The position numbers were made by a program, and so were the translations under genes. A stretch of 64,000 nt of DNA from the NCBI GenBank assembly GCA_002299425.1, contig DBNW01000053.1, positions 62,481 through 126,480 of the forward strand. The letters are read 5' to 3'. This stretch comes from Methylococcaceae bacterium UBA662. GTDB taxonomy: Bacteria; Pseudomonadota; Gammaproteobacteria; Methylococcales; Methylomonadaceae. A model generated the notes under the pieces. That model did not search any database. It saw only the letters and a program-made list of their open reading frames with translations, and had not been told where the DNA came from. Shown here piece by piece: positions 18,536 to 27,914 of the stretch (positions are counted from its first letter, which is position 1; each line of letters starts with the position of its first letter).

Positions 18536-20629
18536 ATGAATGTACTGAAGCAACCGGTCACGGCCTTGACCGGTATCGGCGGCCAAACGGCGGTACGGAT
18601 GCAGAAACTGGGCATCCACTGCATCGGCGATTTGCTTTGGCATGTGCCGCTCCGTTACGAAGACCGTACTCGGGTCTGCTCCCTTGCTACGCTCAGCGTC
18701 GGCGTGGGCGCGCTGGTCTGCGGCCGGGTGGAGTGGGTGGACATCATGCCGGGCGGGCGCAGGAGCTTGGTTTGTAACATCAGTGACGGCACCGGCGAAT
18801 TGTGGCTGCGGTTTTTTAATTTTACTGCCGGGCAAGCCCAGCAACTGAAAACAGGTGTTTGGCTGAGCGCGTTTGCCGAGGTGCGTTGTGGCTTTGTCGG
18901 CTTGGAAATGGTGCATCCTGAATACCGTGTGATTAGCCATGCCGATGCCGCCGTCACCGAGCGCCGTTTGACTGCGGTTTACCCGGCAACTGAAGGACTG
19001 AGTCAAAAAACCTTGCGTAAAGCGGTCACACAAGCCTTGCTACTGTCCCGCCAGCAGTTAGTAGTCAACGAGGGCTTGCCTGATGCGATTTTGCAACGTT
19101 ACGGCTTTCCCCGCTTGCTTGAAGCAGTGGAACAGTTGCATGCGCCCGATGAAACCGCCACCGAGGCTCTGTTACGAGTCGAAGCATCACCGGCACTGCG
19201 GCGCTTGGCGTTTGAAGAATTGTTGGCGCACCATTTGAACTTGAAGGCATTAAAAGCTCACGCCAAACGCTGGCGGGCGCCGGTGTTTTTTCCGGCCGGG
19301 CCAGACGGCTTCAAGCCCACGGCGGAACGGTTCTTGTCCTCGTTGCCGTTCCGGTTGACCTGCGCCCAGCGGCGGGTGATCGCCGAAATCGAGGCTGATT
19401 GCCGCAGCAATCAGCCGATGCTGCGCTTGGTGCAAGGCGATGTCGGTTCCGGCAAAACCATCGTTGCGGCCTACACGGCGTTGCTGGCGTTAAGTTCAGG
19501 CTATCAGGTCGCCATCATGGCACCGACGGAATTGCTGGCCGAGCAGCATTTTCGCAATTTCAGTGCTTGGTTTGCGGATTTTGAAGTACACGTTGGTTTG
19601 TTGACCGGGCAATTAAAAGGCCAGGCCCGGGTCGGTTTGCTTCAAGCCATTGCCGATGGCGGCATCGGCATTGGCATTGGCACCCACGCGTTGTTTCAGG
19701 AAGCCGTGCAGTTCAACCGGTTAGGCTTGGTAGTGATTGACGAACAACACCGTTTTGGCGTCCACCAGCGCTTGGCTTTGCGCGAAAAAGCCCAAGCCGG
19801 CGGCATCCGTCCGCATCAATTGGTGATGACCGCGACGCCAATACCGCGCACCTTGGCGATGTTAAATTATGCCGATTTGGACTTGTCGGTGATCGACGAG
19901 TTGCCGCCGGGCAGAAAGCCGACCATCACCCGCGTCATCCCCTCAGAACGGCGGCATGAGGTGAGTGCCCGCATCGAAAGCTGGGTGGCGGAAGGTCGGC
20001 AGGCGTATTGGGTTTGCACCTTGATTGAAGAATCCGAGCAACTGCAAGGCGAAGCCGCCGAAAACACGGCGGAAAAATTGCGGGCGGTGTTGCCTGCCGT
20101 GCGGGTCGGCTTGCTGCACGGGCGTATGAAATCCAGTGAAAAAGAAGCCGTCATGCAGGCGTTTAAAAACCGGCAACTGGACTTGCTGGTGGCAACTACG
20201 GTAATCGAGGTCGGTGTCGATGTCCCGAACGCCGGTTTGATGGTCATCGAAAACCCAGAGCGCCTTGGCTTGGCGCAGTTGCACCAATTGCGCGGCCGGG
20301 TCGGGCGCGGCGGCGGCGACAGTTATTGCCTGCTGCTGTACCAAGCGCCGTTGTCGGACACCGCCAAGCACCGCTTGGGAATTTTGCGCGACAGCAACGA
20401 CGGTTTTGTCATTGCCGAAAAAGACTTGGCGTTGCGCGGCCCCGGTGAGGTAATGGGCACCCGGCAAACCGGCACGATGCGCTTTAAAGTGGCGGATTTA
20501 AGCCGTGATGCCGGGTTGCTGGACGGCATCCGGCAAGTCGCCGAGGAATTTTTTACTGACTACCCGAATGCCATCCAGACCTTGCGCGACCGCTGGCTGG
20601 ATGCATCCGCCGATTATTCCGAGGTGTAA
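18536..20629 (+). CDS. recG: ATP-dependent DNA helicase RecG
   Basis: Branch-migration helicase that remodels stalled replication forks and Holliday junctions. Order: N-terminal OB wedge domain (about residues 1-190; LTGIGGQTAVRMQKLGI near the start), then superfamily 2 helicase motifs. These are Walker A GDVGSGKTIVA (about 300), motif II DEQH in VIDEQHRFG (about 403), motif III TATPIPRTL, and motif VI in QLRGRVGRG (about 585). A C-terminal RecG-specific hairpin region follows. At 697 aa it is normal. ubiC starts 7 bases after the stop, and its GAGGTG ribosome site lies in the last recG codons. Confidence 0.96.
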   Translation: MNVLKQPVTALTGIGGQTAVRMQKLGIHCIGDLLWHVPLRYEDRTRVCSLATLSVGVGALVCGRVEWVDIMPGGRRSLVCNISDGTGELWLRFFNFTAGQAQQLKTGVWLSAFAEVRCGFVGLEMVHPEYRVISHADAAVTERRLTAVYPATEGLSQKTLRKAVTQALLLSRQQLVVNEGLPDAILQRYGFPRLLEAVEQLHAPDETATEALLRVEASPALRRLAFEELLAHHLNLKALKAHAKRWRAPVFFPAGPDGFKPTAERFLSSLPFRLTCAQRRVIAEIEADCRSNQPMLRLVQGDVGSGKTIVAAYTALLALSSGYQVAIMAPTELLAEQHFRNFSAWFADFEVHVGLLTGQLKGQARVGLLQAIADGGIGIGIGTHALFQEAVQFNRLGLVVIDEQHRFGVHQRLALREKAQAGGIRPHQLVMTATPIPRTLAMLNYADLDLSVIDELPPGRKPTITRVIPSERRHEVSARIESWVAEGRQAYWVCTLIEESEQLQGEAAENTAEKLRAVLPAVRVGLLHGRMKSSEKEAVMQAFKNRQLDLLVATTVIEVGVDVPNAGLMVIENPERLGLAQLHQLRGRVGRGGGDSYCLLLYQAPLSDTAKHRLGILRDSNDGFVIAEKDLALRGPGEVMGTRQTGTMRFKVADLSRDAGLLDGIRQVAEEFFTDYPNAIQTLRDRWLDASADYSEV

Positions 20630-20636
20630 GCCATTG

Positions 20637-21191
20637 GTGACACACAGCGTGTTATTGACAAAAGAACCGCGTTGGTTGACCAACCGTCCGGGTATGCGCC
20701 GGCAACTGCCCGCAGCGGTGCAATCGTGGATTTACGAGCCGGGTTCACTAACGACCAGGCTGCGTAGTGGCTATGGCGATAAAGTCGCCGTTAAGCTGTT
20801 GCAGCAGCAATGGGCTAGGCCGTTGCCTTCCGAGCGTGCGTTGCTCCGGCAGGCGACGTGGCACTGCGCTCGGGTGCGCGAGGTGCTGCTGCATGCCGAC
20901 GGCTTGCCGTTGCTGTTGGCGCGCACCGTCATTCCCGCCAAAACCCTTAACGCACAGGCCGATTTGTTAAGGCTTGGGGCCAGGCCCTTGGGCGAGGTGT
21001 TGTTCAGCCACCCTAATCTGGAACGCTGGCACAAAGACGTAGTGAAAGCCGCCCCTCAGTGCTTTACCCGATTGGCACTGGAATTGGCCGGTATTGAGCA
21101 ACCGATTTGGGGCAGGCGGACGGTTTATGCTTTAAATGGCAAGGAAATGCTCGTTTGTGAATTTTTTTTGCCGACTATAATCAACTTCTGA
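20637..21191 (+). CDS. ubiC: Chorismate pyruvate-lyase UbiC
   Basis: Cleaves chorismate to 4-hydroxybenzoate and pyruvate, the first committed step of ubiquinone synthesis. Seen: WIYEPGSLTTRLR with the product-binding Arg, REVLLHADGLPLLLARTVIP in the core sheet, LGEVLF, and the C-terminal YALNGKEMLVCEFFLP. I start at GTG 20637 (184 aa), 10 bases after GAGGTG; TTG at 20634 is the alternative. Translation is probably coupled to recG. ubiA, its usual partner, is not beside it here. Confidence 0.88.
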   Translation: MTHSVLLTKEPRWLTNRPGMRRQLPAAVQSWIYEPGSLTTRLRSGYGDKVAVKLLQQQWARPLPSERALLRQATWHCARVREVLLHADGLPLLLARTVIPAKTLNAQADLLRLGARPLGEVLFSHPNLERWHKDVVKAAPQCFTRLALELAGIEQPIWGRRTVYALNGKEMLVCEFFLPTIINF

Positions 21192-21217
21192 AATCAAACA
21201 ACCAAGAGGCTATACAC

Positions 21218-21583
21218 ATGAACATGATCAAACTCGCAAGCATATTGTTGATCGCTGCCGCGTTGGCCGCTTGTGCAACAGGCACTGGCAACGTTGCCCC
21301 TACACCGCATGCTTGGGCGAAAGAAGCGCAAACAGCGGATAGCCGGGATGCCCATCTGCGGTTAGCGGCTCATTACGATGAGGTTGCTAAAAATATGGAA
21401 GCCAACGCCCTTGAAGAGCAGGAAATATTGGCTGAATACCTAGCCCGACCCTGGAAATACGGCAAAAAAATTCAGGATATGCAAGCGCAGGCTTCTGCCA
21501 TGATCCGCGATTTGCAGGCATCCGCTGCAGAAAGCAGAAAACTAGCGGAATACCACCGGCAAATAGCCGCCGAACTGCCCTGA
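21218..21583 (+). CDS. Small lipoprotein with helical periplasmic domain
   Basis: 121 aa with a clear lipoprotein signal: hydrophobic core LASILLIAAAL and lipobox ALAAC, Cys at about residue 19. The mature part is nearly all helical and charged. It has HLRLAAHYDEVAKNMEANALEEQE and a second helix rich in Gln/Ala, consistent with a two-helix hairpin. AAGAGG precedes the ATG. No named family recognised. It is 26 bases after ubiC but likely functionally unrelated. Confidence 0.85.
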   Translation: MNMIKLASILLIAAALAACATGTGNVAPTPHAWAKEAQTADSRDAHLRLAAHYDEVAKNMEANALEEQEILAEYLARPWKYGKKIQDMQAQASAMIRDLQASAAESRKLAEYHRQIAAELP

Positions 21584-21639
21584 GAGCACCGCACCGGCTT
21601 AAAAAGATTGTTTTGCAGTGCGGGACTACCGGGTTGTGT

Positions 21640-22356
21640 TTACGCCCAACTTGCCAGCAAATGCCCACCGTACTGCTTTAGCCAAGCCCTGTGCGTTTGG
21701 TAGTACGGTAAATGCAGCGCCACTAACTGCCAAAAATCGGCAGAGTGGTTTTTTACCCGCACATGGCAGAGTTCATGCACCACCACATACTCCAACACCT
21801 GGGGCGGGGCGGCCATCAACAGCCAGTTGATATGGATGTCGTTATGGATGCCGCAACTGCCCCAGCGGCTTTTTTGGCTTTTGATGGCAATCGAGTGCGG
21901 TATTAGGCCGTGTTTGCTGGCATGGTTTTCTACATGCTTGCCCACTTGCTGTTTAGCTTGTTCTTTTAGCCAAGCAGCCAGAGCAGATTTGCTGGCTGCT
22001 TGGCCGTCACCTAACGGTAAATCTTGTGCTAGGTATACGGTAAAACCCTCGGAAAATTCGACTTTTGAGCGTTTAGCGAAAGTGGTTTGAAGGCGGATTG
22101 GATAAACTACGCCCTGATACGCCATCGCCTCGCCGGGACGGTAAAAAATCAGTGCCTCGCCCGGTTGGCTTTGCCTTGAGGCGACTTTCTCCAAAGCGTG
22201 CATGACCCACGTTTGTTTGGCGGCGACAAACTTGGCAATTAAGGCCTCGGGTATTTGCGGCGGAGCGACCACCTCGACTTTTCCGGGTTTAACCGTGATC
22301 CGCACCCGGCTGGCGCGCTGGCTGCGGCGCAGCGTGTAAGTAAAGGGCAATGACAT
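21640..22356 (-). CDS. YgjP-like metallopeptidase-fold protein (M48/DUF45)
   Basis: 238 aa soluble protein with the zinc motif HELCH followed by a third His/Asp segment (VKNHSADFW), at about residues 188-204. SRWGSCG, typical of the YgjP/DUF45 group, precedes it. The N-terminal half (YTLRRSQRASRVRITVKPGKVEV) matches the usual basic beta region. These proteins are annotated as metal-dependent hydrolases with unknown physiological substrate. It stands alone and converges with the lipoprotein gene. Confidence 0.88.
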   Translation of the reverse strand: MSLPFTYTLRRSQRASRVRITVKPGKVEVVAPPQIPEALIAKFVAAKQTWVMHALEKVASRQSQPGEALIFYRPGEAMAYQGVVYPIRLQTTFAKRSKVEFSEGFTVYLAQDLPLGDGQAASKSALAAWLKEQAKQQVGKHVENHASKHGLIPHSIAIKSQKSRWGSCGIHNDIHINWLLMAAPPQVLEYVVVHELCHVRVKNHSADFWQLVALHLPYYQTHRAWLKQYGGHLLASWA

Positions 22357-22469
22357 GGTTTTATAAGGCAGGACACGCAGTAAGAATGTGATGCAGGTTT
22401 TTGTTTAGAGTATCGGTCTTTCTGTCAGGCTGCAATCAGCAGGGTGACGAGCGGCGGTTCGTAAAGTAT

Positions 22470-22527
22470 CATGATGACAGCATCATGCGTGCGGGGCGGG
22501 CCTAAGATGGGTTTGTTGGCCCGCCCC
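22470..22527. repeat. Two adjacent inverted repeats
   Basis: CATGATG (22470-22476) pairs with CATCATG (22481-22487) over a 4-base loop. Directly after it, GGGGCGGGCC (22493-22502) pairs with GGCCCGCCCC (22518-22527) over 15 bases. No T run follows. The arrangement resembles a REP-type element in an intergenic space, but only one copy is visible in this window. Confidence 0.55.
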
Positions 22528-22589
22528 ACGAAACTTTAGTGCCATCCAGATGTCCTCTTCGGGCGATCATTTTTTTAAAGGAGTAGTGT

Positions 22590-23264
22590 ATGAAATCGAA
22601 TGTTACTGTTGCCGTACCCCGTCCCGAATCCAGTGTTTTAGCGACCAACAAGCTGTTGAAAAACACCTATTTGTTGTTGTCCATGACCTTATTGTTCAGT
22701 GCTTTAACCGCCGCTTTGTCCATGCTATTGAAACTGCCGAACCCAGGCATGATTGTCACCTTGGTAGGCTATTTTGGGTTGTTGTTTTTAACCAATAAAT
22801 TTAGCAACAGTGCGTGGGGCTTGGTCTGCGTGTTTGCCCTAACCGGATTCATGGGTCTTACTTTAGGGCCAATTTTGTCCCTGTACATCGAAACTTTCAG
22901 CAACGGTCATGAATTGGTGATGATGGCGTTGGGCGGTACAGGTGCAATTTTTATCGGCCTGTCGGGTTACGCTTTGACTACCCGCAAAGACTTCAGCTTT
23001 TTGGGCGGTTTTTTGATGGTGGGTATTCTGGTGGCGTTTTTGGCTGGTATCGGTGCTGTGGTTTTTGCCATTCCGGCTTTGTCATTGGCGGTTTCAGCCA
23101 TGGTAATCTTGCTGATGTCCGGCATGATATTGTTCCAGACCAGTGCTTTGGTCAACGGTGGCGAAACCAACTACATCATGGCGACGGTGTCTTTGTATGT
23201 ATCCATTTTTAACTTGTTCGTCAGCCTGTTGCAGTTGTTAGGCGTGTTCGGCGGCGACGAGTAA
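22590..23264 (+). CDS. BAX inhibitor-1 family membrane protein (YccA/YbhL-like)
   Basis: 224 aa, mostly hydrophobic, with about seven membrane spans beginning near residue 25 (TYLLLSMTLLFSALTAALS). Features of the BI-1/TMBIM family include the GFMGLTLGPIL segment (about 86-96) and the spacing of spans to a short hydrophilic end. E. coli YccA modulates FtsH proteolysis, and other members form Ca2+ leak channels; which applies here is not known. AAAGGAG precedes the start. Confidence 0.9.
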   Translation: MKSNVTVAVPRPESSVLATNKLLKNTYLLLSMTLLFSALTAALSMLLKLPNPGMIVTLVGYFGLLFLTNKFSNSAWGLVCVFALTGFMGLTLGPILSLYIETFSNGHELVMMALGGTGAIFIGLSGYALTTRKDFSFLGGFLMVGILVAFLAGIGAVVFAIPALSLAVSAMVILLMSGMILFQTSALVNGGETNYIMATVSLYVSIFNLFVSLLQLLGVFGGDE

Positions 23265-23284
23265 TTTTTTTAGTCCGCCAGATT

Positions 23285-23314
23285 CAGGATGCGGCGTTCA
23301 GGTACTGCATCCTG
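23285..23314. repeat. Hairpin between convergent genes
   Basis: CAGGATGC (23285-23292) pairs perfectly with GCATCCTG (23307-23314) over a 14-base loop. It lies between the BI-1 gene and the minus-strand TIGR04073 gene, so it may end either transcript, although no T run follows on either strand. Confidence 0.5.
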
Positions 23315-23341
23315 CCTGTGTTCACCGTAAGTCTACTGCAA

Positions 23342-23707
23342 TCAACGCAACTCCCAGGTGCTTCGGTACGTCGTTTCTTTGGAAAAATCCTGCCAAACAT
23401 AATCCGGTTTGACAATCGGTTTAGTGGGTATCATAAACGTTAGCAAATCCAGCGTGCCGGATAAAGTCCGGCCTAGCATGTGTACTATCCCGGTCATAAG
23501 CCCGGCGCTGGCGGCATAGGCCGGGCCTTCTAGGCGGTTTGCTATACGGATGGTTCTTGGTATTTCAACAATTCCGGTGGTTGCATTGGCAATGCCGGTA
23601 CCCAGTTTTGCACCTATGCGGGCCGGGTAACTGGAAGCGGCGGCATTGAAAACCACCGACAGCCCTAAAACGGTTGCTAGGAGTGCTAGCTTAATGGTGT
23701 TTTGCAT
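23342..23707 (-). CDS. Exosortase system-associated protein, TIGR04073-like
   Basis: 121 aa with a signal peptide (LALLATVLGLSVVFNAAAS). The body carries KLGTGIANATTGIVEIPRTI, a GLMTGIVHMLGRTLSGTLDLLTF stretch and a Pro-rich end (IPTKPIVKPDYV), the layout of TIGR04073. These proteins co-occur with PEP-CTERM/exosortase systems and have no known activity. I use the ATG at 23707, preceded by GGAA, not the in-frame start 38 codons upstream. A PEP-CTERM protein is encoded about 8 kb away; no exosortase is in the window. Confidence 0.8.
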   Translation of the reverse strand: MQNTIKLALLATVLGLSVVFNAAASSYPARIGAKLGTGIANATTGIVEIPRTIRIANRLEGPAYAASAGLMTGIVHMLGRTLSGTLDLLTFMIPTKPIVKPDYVWQDFSKETTYRSTWELR

Positions 23708-23953
23708 AGAAAATTCCGGAAAAAAAGAGTGGACTGCATTGAGCTTATCGAGGTTAACGTAGGCAGGAACACCGTCTTTGGGATTTAACGAGGCTGCTGA
23801 GAAAATTTTTGAAGGCATCATGGTAGCACGGTCGTTTTCATAAAGACAATTTAGGCCCAGCGGGTGTTTTAAGCGGGTAAGAGGGCAAAAAACGGTCAGG
23901 ACGGCGGCGTTATTTTTTAAATGGATAAGTTATCCGCCTATGAGGCAAATGGG

Positions 23954-24604
23954 ATGGCCGAAAAAAGACCGGTTCAGGTCATATTGGTTGATGACCACAC
24001 GGTGGTTAGGGCGGGATTCCGTATGCTGCTTGCGGTTGCCGACGGGATTGAGGTGGTGGCTGAGGCCGGGCGGGGTGAGGCGGCATTCCTGCTGTACCAG
24101 GAATGGCAGCCTGATGTGGTGGTAATCGATTTGTCTATGCCCGGTATAGGCGGCCTAGAAACTATACGGCGGCTGGTTAGCCGTTTTCGTCAAGCGAAAA
24201 TCTTGGTGTTCAGCATCCATGATGAAAGCATTTATGTGCGACGGGCTTTAGCAGCTGGGGCTAAAGGGTATATCAGCAAAAATGCCGCCCCTGACTTATT
24301 AGTCGAGGCCATTCAGGCAATCGCCGCAGGCCATGCCTACATAGAGGTTGGTTTGTTGAAAAACCAAGCCTTAGCCTGCGCGGAATTAGATTGCCAGGTA
24401 CTGGTCGCTGCGTTATCGACGCGCGAATTCGATGTTTTTAGGCTGTTGGCGAAGGGGTTGACCCCACAAAAGGCCGCTTATGAACTGTGCTTAAGCTATA
24501 AAACCGTCGCCAATTACACTACCCAAGTCAAGCAAAAACTGAGGATATCGACATTGGCCGAACTGGTGCAGGTTGCTAAGTTGTCCGGGGTGCTTAAGGA
24601 CTGA
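23954..24604 (+). CDS. LuxR/NarL-type response regulator (orphan)
   Basis: Two-domain DNA-binding regulator. The receiver domain spans about residues 6-120 with the acidic pair in LVDDHT, phospho-acceptor Asp in VVIDLSMPG (about 61), and Lys in GYISK (about 110). The LuxR-type helix-turn-helix is at about 148-210 (LSTREFDVFRLLAKGL, SYKTVANYTTQVKQKL). I start at the ATG at 23954, with GAGG 8 bases ahead; an in-frame ATG at 23921 has no ribosome site. No histidine kinase is adjacent, so the cognate signal is unknown. The layout resembles UvrY/GacA-class regulators. Confidence 0.9.
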   Translation: MAEKRPVQVILVDDHTVVRAGFRMLLAVADGIEVVAEAGRGEAAFLLYQEWQPDVVVIDLSMPGIGGLETIRRLVSRFRQAKILVFSIHDESIYVRRALAAGAKGYISKNAAPDLLVEAIQAIAAGHAYIEVGLLKNQALACAELDCQVLVAALSTREFDVFRLLAKGLTPQKAAYELCLSYKTVANYTTQVKQKLRISTLAELVQVAKLSGVLKD

Positions 24605-24638
24605 ATAGGTCCCTAATTTTTTACCCAGCATCGCCGGC

Positions 24639-27600
24639 TCACTCTGCCTTCAGAGTCAATAGACTGGCAATTGCTACGGCATTTTTTTTGTGGTCTACCA
24701 AGGGATCCAGAATGTAAATTCGGTTCTGTGGTATTTTTCCGTGTTTGATCAAGTGCTTGGTTATGGTCTTGGCCCTGGCGATGGACAGTTCTTTAAGACG
24801 TTGCTCCTCGGGGCTTATGATGTCTATGAGCTTTTTCTTGGCTACGGCATAGAAATCCCCTGTTTGGCCGGCTTTTAACCTAGGGCCAAAAAACGACAGC
24901 TCTGCCAAGTTGGGGAATTTTTCCATGAACATCTGCGCCATGAGCCGTTTTTGCTCATCATCAGACAAAGACACGTATTCGGCGCGTATTTTTACTTCTG
25001 CTGTTTGGTTGATTTCATCGGCTCGTCGCTGTCTAAGTTGGTCGAACAAAGCATCATCACGAATGGCGGGCCAATCCTGCTGTTGATAGGTCACTCCTTT
25101 TATACCGATGGTTAAAGCGGTGCGCTCGTTAAGGACACCGGCAATGCCATTGAGTTTACTGCGTTCGGTTGATGTTAAATCCGCCTTACCCGGACTAAAA
25201 TTGACGGTGTTTACATCCCCGTCCGTATCGATAAGCGAGGCGATTAGCGCAAACGGTGAACTCACCATGTGCAGCAGGGCGTTGCTTAGGGCACCGGTGA
25301 TCAAAGTACCAATGCTGTACTTGGGGTCTTCTAAACTGCCTGTGATCGGGAAGTCAAATTTTATCCTGCCGTTAGCATCTTTCAGTAAGGCTACAGCCAT
25401 TTTTAGCGGCAAGGCGACCGCATGGGGGTTGTCCACTTTTTCGCCTAGTTCAAATTGGTCGATTTGCAAGCGGTTGTGGGCGGTCAGTTTGTGGCGACTG
25501 ACTTGGTAAGTTAAGTTTAAAGACATTTTGCCTTTTTCGACTTTGTACCCGGCAAATTGAACCACATAGGGAGAAACTAACGGCATCGGCAAGCCTGCGA
25601 ACTGCATTTGGATGTCGTAGTCGCCTAAGTAGGGGCTGATATTTCCGGCAATTTTTACCGGTGCTAAGTCATAGGCGTTGCCAGACAAATGAATTTTGAT
25701 AGTGCTGTTTTTTTCCGACGACACCCCGGCGGCACCGCCTTGCAGGTCTTGAATATAGGCTGAAAAAGGCAAAATCAGCGACAAATCAGTAAAATCAGAA
25801 GCCCCTCCCTGTACCCGGATTTTATCGACCCTAAACTGTACGGGTATCGCCTTGGTGGAGTCGGCGTGGTACTTTTTTTTAGCTGTTTTTTCTTGTCCAA
25901 TCCATAAATTGTCAAAGTTTGAGGTGTTGTCTTTTCTGATAGTCACCCGCGCATAAGGTTTGTCAAGCACTAGGTTTTCGACCTTGTAGTGGTTTTCTAA
26001 GGTGTCTAGGCTGATGCCTGTTAAAGCCAGGTTTTTCCACGTGATAAAATCTTTAAAAACGCGCAAGTCCCGGGTCAGCCAGTTGGCAACTGTCAAATTG
26101 CCTTTGAACTGTACCGCTAGCGGTTCTTGCACGGCGACCTTGACGTGTCCGTCAAGGTGGGCTTGCCCGTCAATCAGGCTGAGCCGCACCATTTTTGAGA
26201 AATAGCCGTTGAATTTTTCCAGGTCTATGTTTTTTAAATTGACATGCAATTGTGCTTGCGGCGGTGACATTGTTAGGGTGCCGCTAATGTCAGCGGTGCC
26301 GCTGCCGTTAACATGAGCCTTGAACGTAACCGGGAGCGGGTCGTGGTGCCCGGAATGGTAACCGGCTAAAGTCAGTGCCACCGGTTTTAAACTGATCGTA
26401 AGCGGGGAGGGCAGACGCCTGTCGGTAAAACGCAGAGCACTGTCGTTAAGGGCGATGTGTGCAACCGCTACCTGCCAGATTTTTTTTGTGGTTGCGGTTT
26501 TTTGTTCAGGGTTTACAGCCGGCGCGTTTTCTAGCGTACTCAGCAGATTCTGATAATTGAGGTGGCCGTCAGGGTTCAGCTCCAGTGCGCCGCTAACCTG
26601 ACCGATGTTGACCGAGCCGATACTGAGTTGGCGTTTTAAGTAATCTAAATCAATGGCGTAGGCCTTAAAAACAGCCGCATCGAGTACCGGCTGTTGCGCG
26701 GCCCCTTGAAAAATTTTCAAGCCTTCGGCGGTCAGCGAGCCTTTTTCGACGGTAAGATTGGTTGCATGGGCCGATGGGGAAAGCTTATAGGGGCTGTTCA
26801 ATGCAACGGTTTTCGCCTGCGCTAACAGCGGCAGCCGCAGGCTAAAGTCTTGTCCGGCTATTTCGGCTTTGCTGGCGGTGACGGTCAACTGGCTGTGTTG
26901 GTATGTTAAGGTGAATTCAGTTTCGTGATGCAGTTCGGATAGCGTGAAGTCAAGGTCCGGTTGCTGGTAGTGTAGGCCCTGTGCCTTCAACCTGGCATGG
27001 GTGGCTACACAATTGAGTAAGCCATTTTGGTGTTTTAAAGCCAGTTTGCTTTCGTGTTCAAACCGGCTGATTGCAACTGACCGGCCTTGTTGTTGGTAAA
27101 CCAGACTGTCGACGCCTATTTTTGCTTGGTTTATTGCCAAGGTTAAGCCCTTGTCGCCGTAGTCAGCTTGGTAGGCAAGGGTGGCCTCGAGTGTCCCTGA
27201 CAAAAAATCGACGCCCAGTGGGACCAGTGTTTTCTGCAAATCAATTCGGCTTAGCTTCAGGCTGCCTTCGGAGCGGGCCGGGTTAATGCCCAGTGTACCC
27301 GTCCAGGCGGCTGTGGCACCGGTATCGAGACTAACTGCAAGCACCGCCCTAGCCGCCCCCGCGTGGGTGCTGAAGCCGTCTGCGGTAAAATTTATCGGGT
27401 AAAACATCAAGTCTTGTTTGTGTTGAGTGTCGCTGTAGGACACCTTGCCGTCATGCACGTGCAGCCGGTTGACCAGAACCGGAAATAAGCCGCCGTCTCC
27501 CTCCCCCCGCCTAAGTTCGTCTACCCATTCAGCGATGTTAAGCGTGCCGTGCAGGTCTTTAGCCACCGCCACTACCGGGTTTTGCACAGTCAGTTTTGTG

Positions 27601-27914
27601 ATGACTAAAACCCTCTGCCTAACCGATGCGACTAGGTTGAATTCCACATCAAGGCGCTCGAACGAGACAATAGGCCGACCGGTTTGCGCTTCAATAGCAA
27701 ACCCTGTTATGCCAAGAGACAACGGCATAACACTGAAATCCACTTTTTTGATGCGGGTCGGCTTGCCGGTAATATTGGCGAACACCTTAGGCAGTTGGCT
27801 TTCGATGAAGGCAGGCAATAGCAAACCGATCACCACCGTGCTTACCAGGACAAAGCCTAAGCACAGCGTCACGCCAAGCAAGAAATGTTTGGATGCAGGG
27901 GTTGGGGTGGGCAT
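24639..27914 (-). CDS. DUF748 (AsmA-like) domain protein
   Basis: 1091 aa. A single N-terminal membrane anchor (about residues 12-32, FLLGVTLCLGFVLVSTVVIGLL) is followed by a very long, beta-rich periplasmic body. That body contains ITGKPTRIKKVDFSVMPLSLGITGFAI near the start and repeated short strands, as in DUF748/AsmA-like proteins. The last 230 residues switch to a helical charged region with an OmpA-like feel (LSIARAKTITKHLIKHGKIPQNRIYIL). Relatives are implicated in envelope homeostasis and lipid transport between membranes. No adjacent partner is evident. It converges closely on the response regulator gene. Confidence 0.85.
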   Translation of the reverse strand: MPTPTPASKHFLLGVTLCLGFVLVSTVVIGLLLPAFIESQLPKVFANITGKPTRIKKVDFSVMPLSLGITGFAIEAQTGRPIVSFERLDVEFNLVASVRQRVLVITKLTVQNPVVAVAKDLHGTLNIAEWVDELRRGEGDGGLFPVLVNRLHVHDGKVSYSDTQHKQDLMFYPINFTADGFSTHAGAARAVLAVSLDTGATAAWTGTLGINPARSEGSLKLSRIDLQKTLVPLGVDFLSGTLEATLAYQADYGDKGLTLAINQAKIGVDSLVYQQQGRSVAISRFEHESKLALKHQNGLLNCVATHARLKAQGLHYQQPDLDFTLSELHHETEFTLTYQHSQLTVTASKAEIAGQDFSLRLPLLAQAKTVALNSPYKLSPSAHATNLTVEKGSLTAEGLKIFQGAAQQPVLDAAVFKAYAIDLDYLKRQLSIGSVNIGQVSGALELNPDGHLNYQNLLSTLENAPAVNPEQKTATTKKIWQVAVAHIALNDSALRFTDRRLPSPLTISLKPVALTLAGYHSGHHDPLPVTFKAHVNGSGTADISGTLTMSPPQAQLHVNLKNIDLEKFNGYFSKMVRLSLIDGQAHLDGHVKVAVQEPLAVQFKGNLTVANWLTRDLRVFKDFITWKNLALTGISLDTLENHYKVENLVLDKPYARVTIRKDNTSNFDNLWIGQEKTAKKKYHADSTKAIPVQFRVDKIRVQGGASDFTDLSLILPFSAYIQDLQGGAAGVSSEKNSTIKIHLSGNAYDLAPVKIAGNISPYLGDYDIQMQFAGLPMPLVSPYVVQFAGYKVEKGKMSLNLTYQVSRHKLTAHNRLQIDQFELGEKVDNPHAVALPLKMAVALLKDANGRIKFDFPITGSLEDPKYSIGTLITGALSNALLHMVSSPFALIASLIDTDGDVNTVNFSPGKADLTSTERSKLNGIAGVLNERTALTIGIKGVTYQQQDWPAIRDDALFDQLRQRRADEINQTAEVKIRAEYVSLSDDEQKRLMAQMFMEKFPNLAELSFFGPRLKAGQTGDFYAVAKKKLIDIISPEEQRLKELSIARAKTITKHLIKHGKIPQNRIYILDPLVDHKKNAVAIASLLTLKAE

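Noticed and set aside
18536..20629. Possible RecG-like fork helicase acting as an accessory defence gene
   Set aside because: It is the normal full-length housekeeping RecG in its ordinary ridA-recG context.
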